Assembly: GCA_028023455.1 (NCBI GenBank)
Contig: JAQFVV010006215.1
Location: forward strand, 8,885,950-8,949,949
Origin: Epiperipatus broadwayi
Lineage: Eukaryota; Onychophora; Udeonychophora; Euonychophora; Peripatidae
Direction of reading: 5' to 3'
Length of the DNA: 64,000 bases
A model generated the notes under the pieces. It was not told where the DNA came from. It saw nothing but the letters and a program-made list of their open reading frames with translations, and did no database searches. Made by a program: the position numbers and the translations under genes. Of the stretch, positions 13,205-25,759 are shown one piece after another (the first letter of the stretch is position 1; every line of letters begins with the position of its first letter).

Positions 13205-14400
13205 TTAGAATCTAATATATTTATCATTGAAAAAACACCACTTATTCTTTTTATGTATTATCAAGCTCCAATTTGAATTTTATACATATCTTAATATTTT
13301 GAAACCAAGTTAAGTTGTTTGTATCTATATGACTAATAAATGATAACTAATAATCTGATCATTAATATGAATTAGTCAAGACAGCAATTTCAGATAATAG
13401 AAAAAAATATGAAGTGCATATGTTGGATAAAGTAATGAAATTTGTAAAACAATATTATAAATTTATTTAAACGCACATTAATTATGTAAGTAATATTTAC
13501 TAAGGCTGTAACCTCAAGAATATGCATGTAAAAATGTGATAGTAGGGACCTCTACAGGTCTTAATCACAAGCTTACATTTTGGAAAAAAAAGAAGAGAAT
13601 AGCTGAAAGTAGAAAATGAAATAGGTAGATATGTTGGAAAAAATAAATATATTAGGACACAAAGCTTTTTTGGGGAATGGTAAATGGTGAACTCAAGTAG
13701 ACTGATTCTAAGTGAATTGCAGAAACATTTAATTTGGCTTAATTAAATGGTTTGTTCGAGCACTTCTCAAATAGTTAAGTATATATTTATTAAAAGTTAA
13801 AGAAACTAGAGGTAAGTTAGTCACATTGTAAAAAAAAAAAAAGTTATATTAAAATGCATTGTGCATTTTGATATAACAATACTATTGAAGATTTAAGATC
13901 TAAAGATTCCTAAATTGATTACAATTTGATCTATTAAAGTAGAACTGTTTCCCTCAACATTCTTTTTTTGAGATTCTCAGATGTTCTATAATCTATTGGA
14001 CAATTAATTATATAATTATTTATTTATTATTAAAATATAGTGATTCATATTTTTTTTCTCAAGAAATGAAAAATATCAGTAAATAAAGAAATAAAAAAAC
14101 ATTATATGGAAGAATAAACAAAAAAAAAGTTGATCATTGCAGAAAGAAAAAAATTGTGATAGAGAGGCTTTGCATTTCAGAGATGAGATATCCACAGAGT
14201 TTTAAATAAATAAATTATGACAATAAATATAATAAATATTTTTATTTGTTTTACAATTATATATTTTATATTTTATAATTCATTATTATTTTTTTAATTA
14301 TTATCAATCCACTTCAGAATAAAGATATTTCTATATCAATTCAGTTTTTTGATCTGTACCCTCTTTTTCCCCCTATCATACCAAAAAACTTCATTATTTC
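13205..14400. other. AT-rich spacer, nothing recognised
   Basis: Non-coding AT-rich sequence with poly-A runs. The pyrimidine-rich part from about 14340 may be the decayed 3' end of the RTE relic that follows. Confidence 0.4.
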
Positions 14401-14629
14401 ATCCATATATACCACATACACCCTCTTTCTAAGTCTTTGATAACATCTTAGTATCCAGTTTAAGATTTCATTTGTTCGTCTATTGTCATATCTTCTATCT
14501 ATAAATATACAGCCTTGTTCTATTACAGTATTTTAAATATTTCAGTGATACCAATGCCACCTGCTGTCTATTTTTCTCCCACCCATGTAAATTACTTTTG
14601 ATCCTTTTTTATTATTCCTAAGATACATC

Positions 14630-15615
14630 TATTCATAATTTATTGACTAATCTAAAGTGTCTGTAAAATCCATTGAATGTTAATTTAGAATTTTTAATAT
14701 TTTTGATAACTGTTGAAACATTTTCTGAATTTGTAAAGTTTTATTGGCAAAAACAATCACATCATTTGCAAAATTTAGATTATGTAAATAATACCTCTAT
14801 GTACTTTTATTTTCTTAACTTTTTATTTTAATCCACAAAATACTTATTATGATTTAAAAAGGATTACAGATATGGAATCATCCTGTTGTGCACTTATCAT
14901 GTTAATATATTTATGTCACTGCAAACATTACTCATTAATTTTGCTTATTTATAAATATTCTTAATAATGAGGATTGCCAATTCCTCAATAAGCTTTGTGT
15001 TAAATGCTTAGCCAGAGAAAGCATTTAAAATATCTCTGTCAGGAACCCCTCCCCAAACCCTTGACCATGGTTTCGTGCTTTGGCACTCCTCAGAGAGGTG
15101 TCAGAGTATGTTCAGACACTAGATATAAAAATTCCAACCTACCCTGACATCTCTCTGAGGAGTGCCAAAGCATGAAACCATGGTCAGGGGTTTGGGGAGG
15201 GGTTCCTGACAGAGATATTTTAAATGCTTTCTCTGGCTAAGCATTTAACACAAAGCTTGTTGAGTAATTGGCAATCCTCATTGTTTATAATTTACAAGCT
15301 TAAGAGAATAGGATCATGTGATCTATGACTCTTATTTTGACTATTCTTAATAATGTTTCATGTTTATATCATGATGTCCCAAAGTTTTAATTACTATGGA
15401 AAACTTATGGTATCAAATATTTTTGCATAATCTATGAATTGAAAGCATAATCGCAACTCACATTTATTTAACTTTTTAAAATAATTTTCACAATATTTGG
15501 ATATGATCTACATGTTAAAATTCCTTTAAAATCCAGTTTTCTTGTTATTTTGTGGTTTAGGTCCAAATTTTATTGTAGATGGCTTGTAAATATTTATTAA
15601 AGGTTTTATACAAAA
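14630..15615 (-). pseudogene. RTE-like LINE relic, reverse transcriptase part
   Basis: This matches the 55.6-58.5-kb LINE at nucleotide level in the same order. The stretch with TTGCAAAATTTAGATTATG and TTTTAATCCACAAAATACTT parallels 56.33-56.43 kb, which codes for the region around the FADD catalytic box. GATATGATCTACATG and TTTAAAATCCAGTTTTCTTG near 15.50-15.54 kb parallel 56.72-56.76 kb. So this is the antisense copy of an RT domain, now full of stops. It is split by the foldback at 14966-15282. The relic probably extends somewhat beyond both limits. Confidence 0.7.
14966..15282. mobile_element. Foldback element with two 139-bp arms
   Basis: Arm 14966-15104 is the near-perfect reverse complement of arm 15144-15282, with a 39-bp loop. 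The ends are AATGAGGATTGCCAATT and its complement. The sequence is richer in G+C than its surroundings and contains CCCCTCCCC/GGGGAGGGG blocks. It sits inside the RTE relic, whose alignment resumes on the other side, so it is a later insertion. A foldback MITE is the likeliest class; no clear target-site duplication was found. It has no coding capacity. Confidence 0.85.
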
Positions 15616-15769
15616 TTGATATTAAAATTAAAAATAATTTAAAACAAAATTGAAACACAGCTCACTATAAAAAAAAATACATAATATATCAATCCAGCTT
15701 TCATTGCCTAATGGGACCTTTTCAAGACATTTCTTTTTACACAATCACATGTGATGTGATGCACTGTAA

Positions 15770-16510
15770 CTTCTCCTTATTTGAAGTCAGGAATCTCTTA
15801 ATCAGTATGCTAAGAGAAACCTGTTAACCACTTTACTATCGCATTCTGTTCTCTACCCTAAGTTTTTCCCATATTATTCTCTATCTTGCTCCATTCCATT
15901 TCCACAACATAATCTTTGTCAACTCCATGACCTTTATAACTAAATCTCCCTTAACTTTTCACAAACCTAACATAAAAACCCAAAACTCACTTTCTGTATA
16001 ATCACATTGTTTGTATTTATTCTTCCACAACTTCATTATTTTTACCCTTTCTGCTTGCAAGCATTTACTTTCAATTAACAGATGCCTAATATTTTCTATG
16101 TCTTCCTTATATAATTTGCAGACTAAATCACCCACACTTTTCCATTTGTGTGTATATTATCTTGTTGCTAAATATCCCATTTGAGCCTTAAACAATAAAC
16201 TACTTTCCTTGCTATTATCATAAATTAACTTGTACCCAATGTTTTGTTTACTTCTATATATATATATTTAAACTCTTTTTTACTCTCCATACTAGTTCTC
16301 TATCTCTCCAACTCCCTATTCTTTATTAATGCATCTATTCTTTTATCCCATTCCTTACCACTATAACACTCAACAATCCTTCTAACACAATCATCCCATT
16401 TTTTGTACAAGTATACTGATATAGATTCTTTATCCAAATCTTCTGCATATCACATTACCTTTCTCACTCATCTTATTGCTTGCCTAATTACCCTACAACA
16501 ACTCCCACAA
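15770..16510 (-). pseudogene. LINE 3' end with RT zinc-knuckle block
   Basis: On the minus strand, long frame segments read like the C-terminal region of a LINE polyprotein. The segment around 16.04-16.14 kb translates to VGDLVCKLYKEDIENIRHLL followed by a conserved IESKC block, which is the shape of the zinc-binding domain that follows many reverse transcriptases (two Cys near the start, His in HLL, a later Cys). The second and last ligands appear as Tyr and Ser here, so the knuckle is broken. Frameshifts occur, one at a TA repeat near 16.26 kb. Its sequence differs from the RTE relic just before it, so it is a separate element. Confidence 0.65.
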
Positions 16511-17220
16511 TGAACATTATTAACATTGCATTAAGATAAATATAATTATTAAAATACATCCATTAAATATAATTAATAAATTACATATATACACATAAAA
16601 ATGATTAAACTTATTACAATCCTTTTTTTCTCTCTCATAATATATAAATAATTAAAAAAAAAAAAACAATAATAATAACCTCTTTCTTTTATTTTGAAAA
16701 TTATAACTCTAAAGTTTCCAATAATTTTCTCCCTAATTGTGTAAACCACGTTTACACATTTGTTTAAATTTTCTTGAATATATAAAGTTTTATAACATCT
16801 TATTTCCTTGTAATTTTTAACATATTTTATTCCCTGGATATTTTTTCACATTTCACTTTATGTCCAGTGAAACTGATATTATATTTTATAAATGTAATTT
16901 ATTTATTAAAGCAAGACCTTCTCTTTATATGATAAGTTATATAATATAAAAAAACTAATCAAATAAATTATTGCTTGACAGTTCTTAAAAAAGGTAAACA
17001 ATGAAAATGTCAAAACTGTAGCCTTTGACCCTGAACTTCAGAGAATGCTGCTCTATCCCTACCCTAAATCAAACAATTAATGACACAGTTTAATAATTTC
17101 ATTCTTTTTTAACTTCTAAACCTTTTCAAGAATCACTTATTTGATACTAAAAGTTAACAATTAATTTCAGAAGTATTTTATCAGCAGATGTATTATTTTT
17201 ACACATATTGTAGTTTATTG
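16511..17220. other. AT-rich spacer, nothing recognised
   Basis: It may include decayed upstream parts of the LINE relic, but no reading frame could be followed. Confidence 0.35.
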
Positions 17221-17223
17221 TGT

Positions 17224-17287
17224 TGAGATTCGATCCAGGTCCTGTGGTTTAAACGATAAGCACATGACCATTGAACTATAAAATTAA
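17224..17287 (-). repeat. tRNA-like block, probable SINE head
   Basis: On the minus strand TATAGTTCAATGGTCATGTGC resembles an A box region, and GGATCGAATCTCA is a good B box about 35 nt downstream. The acceptor stem cannot be paired well, so this is a SINE head or tRNA pseudogene rather than a working tRNA. Confidence 0.5.
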
Positions 17288-17289
17288 GA

Positions 17290-20200
17290 TTATATAATAA
17301 AAATCTTTCTGTAAATAAAATTACAATGCACTTTTTATGTACCTAAGTTTTTATATATTTTATTTACTTTTTTTGTTTTTTTTAAATCTTTATTTCTTTA
17401 TCTAGTTTATAGATTACTTATGCGACTTCTTGGACTGATAAAATCGATAGATGATTGCGTGTTTTCTAATTGTTTTGAAATACTTTTTGTTTTTTGACTT
17501 AATAAACAATTTAATCATTATTTGTACTTTGTTTTATTTAGATTTTGAGATTCTTAAAAAGCATTCTCTTTTATTTTTTATAACCAAACAAAAATGCAAA
17601 AAAGTTAATTGCGGGAACATCTTTTAATGCATATATAAATCACTCTTTGTTTACTTAACAATAGAGTAAAAAATAATGTTTATTTGCATTAAAAAAGTTT
17701 TATGATTAGCAGTAGCACTTAGAAGTATAGTATATACTTACATTTAATTTTTAATTTAATTGGTTAACTTTTTTTTCTCTGCATTATGTTACGAATTTCG
17801 TACATATAAACACTTTTTTAAAAAAGATATATCAATTTTATTAATAATTATTTAATTAGGCTAAAAATTATTTAATAAAAAAAAGCATGTTGAAGGTTGT
17901 TTGCTTTATTTGATGTTTATTTATTTGTTTGATATTGCTAATATGTTTTCAAATATATTTATATTTAATATTATCATTTGTGAAAAAATGGATATAGTTA
18001 AAGTAATATTATGGAAACAGTTTGTAATAAAAAATATATTGACCATTAACTAGGCTTAAAATCTATATTTCTCTAATAATAACATAACAATATCTAGCTT
18101 AATAAATAAGTATTAATAAAATAATAATAAAAAAATACATATTGTGTAAAATATATTTTTATTTTTATATTATGTTTTTAAAAGTAAATATTTAAACTTA
18201 TATCATGAGATATGATTTTGGTTAATGTAAAAATATGCGCAATGAAATTTGTTATTTTTAATTCATTTATTTTTTATTTTGTTATATTTAAAATTGCTAT
18301 TAATAAAAATTATTTTATAAAATAATTTACTTTGCCACAAACTTTTTTTAAACTGAAGATTATATATGTAAATCTTTTTTTTTTTTTTTTTTTGCAAAAT
18401 TAGCCTCCATTTAATTAATTTCCTTTTCATAGATAATACTAACTTTTAATTATGTTTAAATTTGTGCTAATAATAATTTAACAATATTATCCTAATAAAT
18501 AATTGATAAAGTAATAATAAAATATGATAAACAAGTAATGAAAATGATGAAGATATTTGGCAAGCATTAGTGGCTAGAGTCCTGATAGAATTACTTCAGC
18601 AGAAAATATTTTATCAGCCATTTGCAGTTGCAGACAGTTTTAATTTTTGTTTGAAGCATGATAATTTTAAAAAGAATCTATATATACATAATGATGCTTT
18701 TTTTTCTATGTTAATTTGTATTTTTATTTTGGAAATACTTTGTAAACATATGAAGTCATTATTAATTTATTTTTTTGATTGAGAGTTGTACTATTCTTAT
18801 AAAATTCTGATGATAATATGAGATTGGGTTCAAGAATCTGTTTTGGAGATTATTTAGGATGGATGTGGCTTTTCAAAAAATCTTAATCTTTTTAAAGGAT
18901 GTGCTTTACAAACCAATCCAGATAGCAATTCATTATTGGTTGGCAATTATATCAATCTTTTTTTAATAGAAAAGTAAAACACCATTTTGATTATCAGTGC
19001 ATTATCAACAAAAAAAATCCATGATTCCAATTGTTCAAACCTTTAACATTATTATTTTTTATTAATTAGACAAAAATTAATATTTTAAAAATATATAAAA
19101 ATTCTTCTTTATTTCCATAAAGGGAAAGACATTACAAAAACTCAAATCACTCCCATAATGTACGTTTTGACTAAATCAGTCTCATACAGTTTACTAATGT
19201 TTTCTTATATATCCCAAACAAATTTATATGAATATAAATTATCAGCATTAATTTCAAAATCCTTATATGTTTAGGTGTTAATGTAAATGTATTATTATTC
19301 ATGTATATTCTACAGTTATTTTCTGAATATAATATCAATAAACTTTTTAAGTTTAAGATACTCATGTAAATAATTAAATATATTATATAATAACAAATTT
19401 ATCTATGATCCCACTATATTCTTCATTTACGTATTATTTCTATAATATTTTTAAATAAATGTGTTAGTTCTTTCTAAGAATATTCTGGAACTCTTTGAGA
19501 ATGATGGTTGCCAAATTTTATAATCATAAAGTTATTCATATTGGCATTATATTGATTGATTTAGTAGAAAGATAATTGATTTAATTTTGTCATCTACCAC
19601 AAATTACCAGAGGCCAGGTTGTACAAACATCTATGTTTGTTCTCATTATATTTATAAAGTAGAAAAATTGTTTCTAAAGTTTTTTTTGTTTGTTTCAAGG
19701 TTATTTTTATTTTTAAAAATGTTATTTTATAAATATAAAATATATTTTATTTTTATAATTAGATCATATTGTTAAAATAATATAATATGTTGTGAGGGAG
19801 TAATAATATATTATTTTAGAAAACATAAAAAATAAGTTTTTTTATCTAAATAAATTTATTGATTTTAATATATATATATATATTGGTATTAATAATAATT
19901 ATAATAGACATAAGAAAATCATCCTGTCACATGAGCTGTATGAAATTACAAAACTGAGGAATACTCTCATTTTTTAAACACAAGATAGTCTTTGAAAAAA
20001 TAAAAATGAATCTACCTTATCTTTTTTTATTTAAATTCATATATATATATATATGTGTCAATCTAAAGCATTTAGAAATGAAATTGTGAAGATCTTAATC
20101 GATCACTTTTAATTTTAGTTTGCAAAATTTTTACAATTTACTGCCAGTCAATATTAGATATAATATTAAAAACCTATATTACTAATTATTTATTTATTGC

Positions 20201-20438
20201 GCCGTGTTTTAGTTATAATAATAATTATGTAAAAAAATACTTTTATTACATAGTGGACTATTTTTATTATCTCTATCTAAATGAAGTTTAGACAGTTTTT
20301 GATTTATTTTTTTAACATTATAATTGACCATATGTAGATTTACTTCACCAATCAACATTATATAGATAGTTATATAGACCGAGTCTCTCTATTTATATAT
20401 TAAAAAAATCTGATTAGAATCTAAAAAATATAGTTTTA
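17290..20438. other. AT-rich DNA, nothing recognised
   Basis: Very AT-rich, with poly-T runs (one of about 20 nt near 18380) and TA repeats. The open frames at 18570-18782 and 19587-19775 are Phe/Lys/Ile-rich and unconvincing. Confidence 0.45.
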
Positions 20439-20440
20439 TT

Positions 20441-20504
20441 TGGCCCGAATTTGAACCCAGGTAATACAAATGGCAAACAGATAAGCAACCTCTGCACCAT
20501 ATAT
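20441..20504 (-). repeat. tRNA-like block, probable SINE head
   Basis: On the minus strand GGTGCAGAGGTTGC resembles an A box and GGGTTCAAATTCGGGCC carries a B box. Spacing is right for a tRNA body, but the stems are imperfect, so a SINE head or tRNA relic is likelier than a functional gene. Confidence 0.5.
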
Positions 20505-21790
20505 ATACGACATATATAATTTTTTAACAGCTATATTTTCTTCGTAGTTATAAATTCAATTTCTAATTTCAATTATAAGCTTATAATAGTTTTTTTTTTA
20601 AATTAAAAAAAAAGTTAAAAAGAAAATGTTTAACTACCATTTGTATTAAATTATTTATAAATGTAATTTGTTTTGTTTTCAATTTGGTTTAATAATTTTC
20701 TCTTTTCATATTCCATTGACCAGAGTTTTGATCTTGATCTGACATTAGCTTGACCAAGGATTTATAAGATCTACTATCATTAGCCGCTGACCTAATATGA
20801 ATAAAGGTCACGATTACTGAAACGTATTTGAAAGATAATATTGCCATGCCATTATTACAAATTTTGTAAAGCTTTTGAGATTTCATCTGTAAAATTTATG
20901 TATCGAAACTGTCATTTTTTTCAATATAACTGTCAATTAGAGATAATGTTAAAAAATAGAGAGGCGAGAAGAAGAAAAAAGAATTCTTTTGATGTCTGCA
21001 TCATTTGTATATAAATGATAATCTTTTTTTAAAAAAAAAAAAAGACATTGGATATGTATTAAAGAAAAAAATAAATACAATTACATATATAAATTGTTTT
21101 GTTTACTTATATAAAAATTGTATGTACAGTATATACGTTCAGTACCCGAATATAGTACAAAGGAATAATACTATACGGATCTGCATCTTATTGATAACTT
21201 TTATCGTACATTGTAAATACTTCAATATTAAGTTTTGTCATTTTAAACTTTAATGGGATTTTTTTATAATTATTGTTATGACAAAAATTCAACTTAATCC
21301 TTTAGCTTTGTAAATTCATACCATCTGTTGTACTAAAGATTGAAACACGTTACAATTACGGTTTTGGTTTATAATCAGGAAGTCAACACTTATTTGTCTT
21401 AACTTAGTATTACACTACAAGGCTGTAGAATACATAAATAACTTATTTTTACTTAATATTGGATTTTCCTTCTAATAAAAATATTCATATAATCGTTTGG
21501 TTGCAATATTATGTAACATTCAATCATCCACGTGCCATATTGAGCAAACGATATTATTTATTTGATTATTACCTTTTAACTAAGTATTACCAACTACTAA
21601 TTTATTATCTCATTTAGAATAAATAGCTTGTTTCAGTATAAGTTAAATACCTGAAGAAAAATTATTAGCTATATAAATAAAAGCCCCAATCAGATTTAAA
21701 ATTCATATAGTTGATACGGCAGATAAAATTATATCAAAAAGCTGTTACATGTGCAAATAATTTATTTTTATTTAATTAACTAATATATAT
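20505..21790. other. AT-rich spacer, nothing recognised
   Basis: No coding sequence or repeat unit recognised; short open frames only. Confidence 0.4.
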
Positions 21791-21802
21791 CTGTTATATC
21801 TG

Positions 21803-21952
21803 CCAGCCTGACTGTGCCAATGTTATATCCGCAAGTATGACTGTGCGGTCAGCAAATAACTATGTTCAATTCCCACAATGTTCTCTTGCAACGAATGCTC
21901 TGCTGCGGATGCTCTCCAACGAATGGTTTGCAACGAATGCTCTGAATACACT
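21803..21952. repeat. Left direct terminal repeat
   Basis: It matches 23208-23357 over its full length, including the start of the 14-bp minisatellite. Confidence 0.8.
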
Positions 21953-22226
21953 CTGTATTCTCTGCAACGGATGCTCTCCAACGAATGGTCTGCACTGAAT
22001 GCTCTGCAACGGATGCTCTGCAAATGGATACTCTGCAACGAATGCTCTCGAATGAATGGTCTGCAAACGGATGCTCTCCAATGAATGGTCTGCAACGAAT
22101 GATCTCCAACGAATGCTCTCCAACGAATGGTCTGCAATGAATGCTCTCCAATGAATGGTCTGCAAATGGATGCTCTCCTACGAATGGTCTGCAAATGGAT
22201 GCTCTCCAATGAATGGTCTGCAATGA
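21889..22226. repeat. 14-bp minisatellite, about 24 units
   Basis: The unit alternates between TCTGCAACGAATGC and TCTCCAACGAATGG, giving a 28-bp higher-order period, with CGG and AATGG variants. Since 14 is not a multiple of 3, open frames pass through all phases in turn. This explains the Cys/Asn/Glu-rich and His/Arg-rich frames on both strands; none is likely to be a real protein. Confidence 0.9.
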
Positions 22227-23207
22227 GTCTATTTCTACAGTTTGCTAAAGTTCAATTCCCACAATGTTCTTTCAGGCTGGCTACTACAAAAATGGTTCAC
22301 AATGGGCATACCTTAGCCAGTCCAGATTAGCTGCACACAAGCTCTTCATAGTAAGCACTGCGACTGACCTTAAGCTCCTTACAGCTTCCATCTCTGCAAC
22401 AGTCTACTTCACTTGAAAACCACTGGAAACTCACCTCTTTATTCAGCTGCTATCCAGATGGTTTCCTCAGGCTGTGGTCTCCTTTGGCTATACCCATGAA
22501 CTACATTTCCACTGGGTGCTGGACATTAACTGCAAGCACTGATGCTAGATATCTTCTACTGGAATTGAACAGTAACTCTACTGTAGATGCACTCAATATT
22601 GTCCGCTACTCCAATACTGTGTAGTTCTTAGCCAGTCTTCTTATCACTTTCTGATAATAGCAACAATCAATTCATTGTCCAGTAAGGTATGGTTTCTTAT
22701 CCAGAAATATTTGCAATCAGCAAATATTTCTTGGAAATGTCGATCGCCATTATATCAATGCCTTAATTAAATTCCTCAGTTATCAGAGCATGATCTAAAA
22801 ACAACCTCTCAAATAAATTCTAGTTTTTCCAGAGTGCACAAACATGTCTGCCATTTTTACAAAACACTACACCTCCTTCCACTCCAGAAAAACCCTTGTT
22901 GCGATTCCTTGGTGTTGTTTTTTTATTCCTACTTTCCTGTTATTTCACTCAGAAATATACTATTTAACTGCTGCTGAAACTTTTTCACCAGTTACATTCA
23001 ATGGTGACTGCGCAAGTATGGTGGAACTCAGCTTCCGATTTTAACTGTGCAAGCATTTTATTTCCAAACTTTCACTTCCATTGTTAATGTTATACTAACT
23101 GGGATTTCCATTTTCACCAGGTTTCTCCATCTATGGCTAAACTTGATGTAATTAAACCTATTCGCTACTCACAGGTTCCAAATGTGACTGCACCAATGTT
23201 ATATCCA

Positions 23208-23357
23208 CCAGTCTGACTGTGCCAATGTTATATCCGCAAGTATGACTGTGTGGTCAGCAAATAACTATGTTCAATTCCCATGATATTCTCTTGCAATGAA
23301 TGCTCTGCTGCGGATGCTCTCCAACGAATGGTCTGCAACGAATGCTCTGAATACACT
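23208..23357. repeat. Right direct terminal repeat
   Basis: It matches 21803-21952. Just upstream, from about 23184, a further partial copy of the CCAATGTTATATCC block gives a short 30-bp tandem, so the repeat boundary here is duplicated. Confidence 0.8.
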
Positions 23358-24200
23358 TTTATCTTGTGATAAAACTAATTGTTTTTTAACCTTCAAAGTC
23401 GTATGATATATAAGCAGTCAAATGCAATTAAAAACAATTATATTCATTTAGCAAAACTATTATTTTTTTCCTTTTTACCGAGTTATGTTTTCATGATCAC
23501 ACTATCGCAGACAATCATTTGCAAAAAAAACATAAAAACATATTTATGAAATTAAAGTGATAATGACTTCTTAAATAAAGTCAGAAATTTCTGTCTATAT
23601 GCTATATGCCTTGAAAACTTTTTAGTGAAGTGATATATCCTATATCTTTTCCATCATCTAATATAAGCATTGATTGTCTTTAGAAAAATTTAACTAAAGT
23701 TCTTTGACTGCCAGACTACCATCTTGAATTTAAAATAAAAATTATAACAAATATAATTTATAACATATCTTCTATTTGACTGCAATAAGTATAAACATAT
23801 GTACATTGTTAGAAAGAGCAAATATGAAAGAATGTAATGAAGCTGATAAAATAATCATTACTTTACAAAAAATTAAGAAAAAAATATTTTTAATACTTTT
23901 AAAAATGATTTATTTTTACATTGGTTCACAAATTCTACATTTTGAAAGTTAAATTTTAAAATGACATTTTCATAAACAGCTTCATCACATTTGTCACAAA
24001 ATGCTGAAAAAAATGATATACAATATGTCTTCACCTGAGGTAATTTTTCAATGTAAAAATTACAAAAACCATGTGATTGGTAGCTTCCATTTTTACTAGC
24101 TGACCCAGATTCTGTCCTTCCATATCAGGCTATTTCTTAAAAATGTTTGGTTGTTGTTCCATGCAGGGTATCTGTTAAAAATATGTTTGTTTTTAGTGGG
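23358..24200. other. AT-rich spacer, nothing recognised
   Basis: No recognised coding or repeat structure. Confidence 0.4.
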
Positions 24201-24212
24201 GAAAAAATAACA

Positions 24213-24520
24213 GGAATAACTTACAAGATATTATGCAAAGAGAACTTTAGTAAATTGTAATGTATTATTATATTATAATATATTAATTATTAAATGATAT
24301 TATTGAAAAATGGGGTGTGTCATAAAATATATATTCTTTTCAAGTAAAAAGTGTACTCAAATAAATATCAAACAGTAAGAACAGCTTATGAGATATGCAA
24401 AGAGAAGTTTAATAAATTGTAATGTATTATTATATATATTAATTATTATATTATTAAAAAATGAAGTGTGATCTACAATATGTATTCTTTTCAAGTAGAA
24501 AGAGTACTAAAAAAAAGTCA
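24213..24520. repeat. Tandem duplication, unit about 165 bp
   Basis: Two adjacent diverged copies share the order TTA[C/T]A-AGATAT-GCAAAGAGAA, TAAATTGTAATGTATTATTA, a TTAATTATTA block, GTGTGATC/GTGTGTCAT, and ATTCTTTTCAAGTA. It is non-coding. Confidence 0.65.
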
Positions 24521-24989
24521 AACAAAAATTTATCTAAGATAAAATGAATAAAAACTGTAACTAAATCAATAAACATCAAAATAAATACATTTATTATGAT
24601 CATTGATTACATATGTGTGTGGGAGATAATATATGAAAGTGGATAGCTGAGGGTGCATGTTTTTATTGTCATTATATAAATTGTCTAAAATTCTACAGCA
24701 TATTTATTGCTTTTCTACATATATTTCATTATATAAAAATATAAAAAATAAGTAATAAAAAACAAGTAATAAAACACTATTTGCTGAATTACTGGCCATC
24801 ACAATCTCAATGTTGATTCCATGTTCAAACTCTGGTCATGAAGAAGATCTAGATGCAATTTTCATGCTTGTCCTGCAAATAAAAGGACATCACTAACTTT
24901 GTTTTTGGTCAATGCAGTTTCTAGATATGAATTACTACTAAAATTGTCACTAAAATTATTTTCTGCAAAGAATAAGGCTTAGAATACAT

Positions 24990-25352
24990 ACATGACAATT
25001 GAAGCATGTAATGGAAACAACCTGTGAGAGTCAATACATTTTTATGAATTCTAAATCTTTAAAAAAAAAGTGGAAAAAAAATGCATTTAAAAAAAAATCC
25101 TAAAAAAATTTAAATTTCATCCTAGGAAAAAAATTACATATTTTTGAACAAAGAGAAGACTCACGAATGCATACATCAGCAATTGGATAATATCAGCAAA
25201 TGATAGAGAGTCCATTTCAACATTAAAAACATTTTACAAATGCTAAATCTAAAAAAAAAATAAAAAAAATTAAAACTTGCAGCTCAGAAACAAAATCATA
25301 AAAAATTTAAATTTCATTGTAGAAAAAAAAATTATACATAATTTTAAATGTA
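24990..25352. repeat. Degenerate tandem duplication, unit about 195 bp
   Basis: The blocks CTAAATCT-poly-A and AAAAAATTTAAATTTCAT occur at about 25050-25120 and again at 25241-25310, with similar flanks (CATACATGACAATTG and CATACATCAGCAATTG). Confidence 0.5.
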
Positions 25353-25482
25353 ACGAAATCACAGATCGAATGATGTGAGAATCATAGGTGTCAGACACAC
25401 TGATTCAGCATCAGCTCAGTTAAAATATAAACTTCCAATGCGAGGTACAATGGGGTGTACTGGAAGTCAAAGAGTGTAAAAT

Positions 25483-25692
25483 ATTTCAAATACATTCAAC
25501 TGTTAGAAATAGCACACAGGTTAGTATATTCACAATGTTTTAGTGGTATTATTCTCTCTCTTCTTCATGTGTTGCTGTTTCTGACCTGTAACAGTACTAA
25601 CAAGGGAATTGAACCTGAATCTTTAGATTCCTGAATATTGAATTTTACGTTAATGCTCTAACCAACCTTTCCATCCTGACAAAAGCAGCAGT
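25483..25692 (-). mobile_element. SINE-B copy, minus strand
   Basis: On the minus strand there is a tRNA-like head (25612-25690) with A box TTGGTTAGAGC and B box GGTTCAATTCCC. It is followed by a body with AGTACTGTTACAGGTCAGAAAC and ACTAACCTGTGTGC blocks that is shared with 25760-25925 and 38430-38645. Head plus shared body is the standard layout of a tRNA-derived SINE. Confidence 0.7.
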
Positions 25693-25759
25693 CAGAAGAA
25701 ATTCCATATACTTATCTATGATGTTTCTCTTGATTTCACTATTTTTTTTACTAAGAACA

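Larger units (their letters stand above)
21803..23357. mobile_element. 1.55-kb element with 150-bp direct terminal repeats
   Basis: Positions 21803-21952 and 23208-23357 are direct repeats, both running from a CTGACTGTGCCAATG block to GAATACACT, with only about seven to nine differences. Between them lie a 14-bp minisatellite and about 1 kb of unusually G+C-rich sequence without a convincing reading frame. Equal-length terminal repeats suggest a small non-autonomous LTR element or a solo composite, but neither a primer-binding site nor a clear target duplication was seen. Two overlapping copies of a satellite-bearing repeat are the alternative. The overlapping short open frames in all phases arise from the minisatellite. 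Confidence 0.6.

Noticed and set aside
21823-22330. Overlapping open frames of 66-128 residues on both strands
   Set aside because: All come from the 14-bp minisatellite, which is open in every phase; there is no independent sign of coding.
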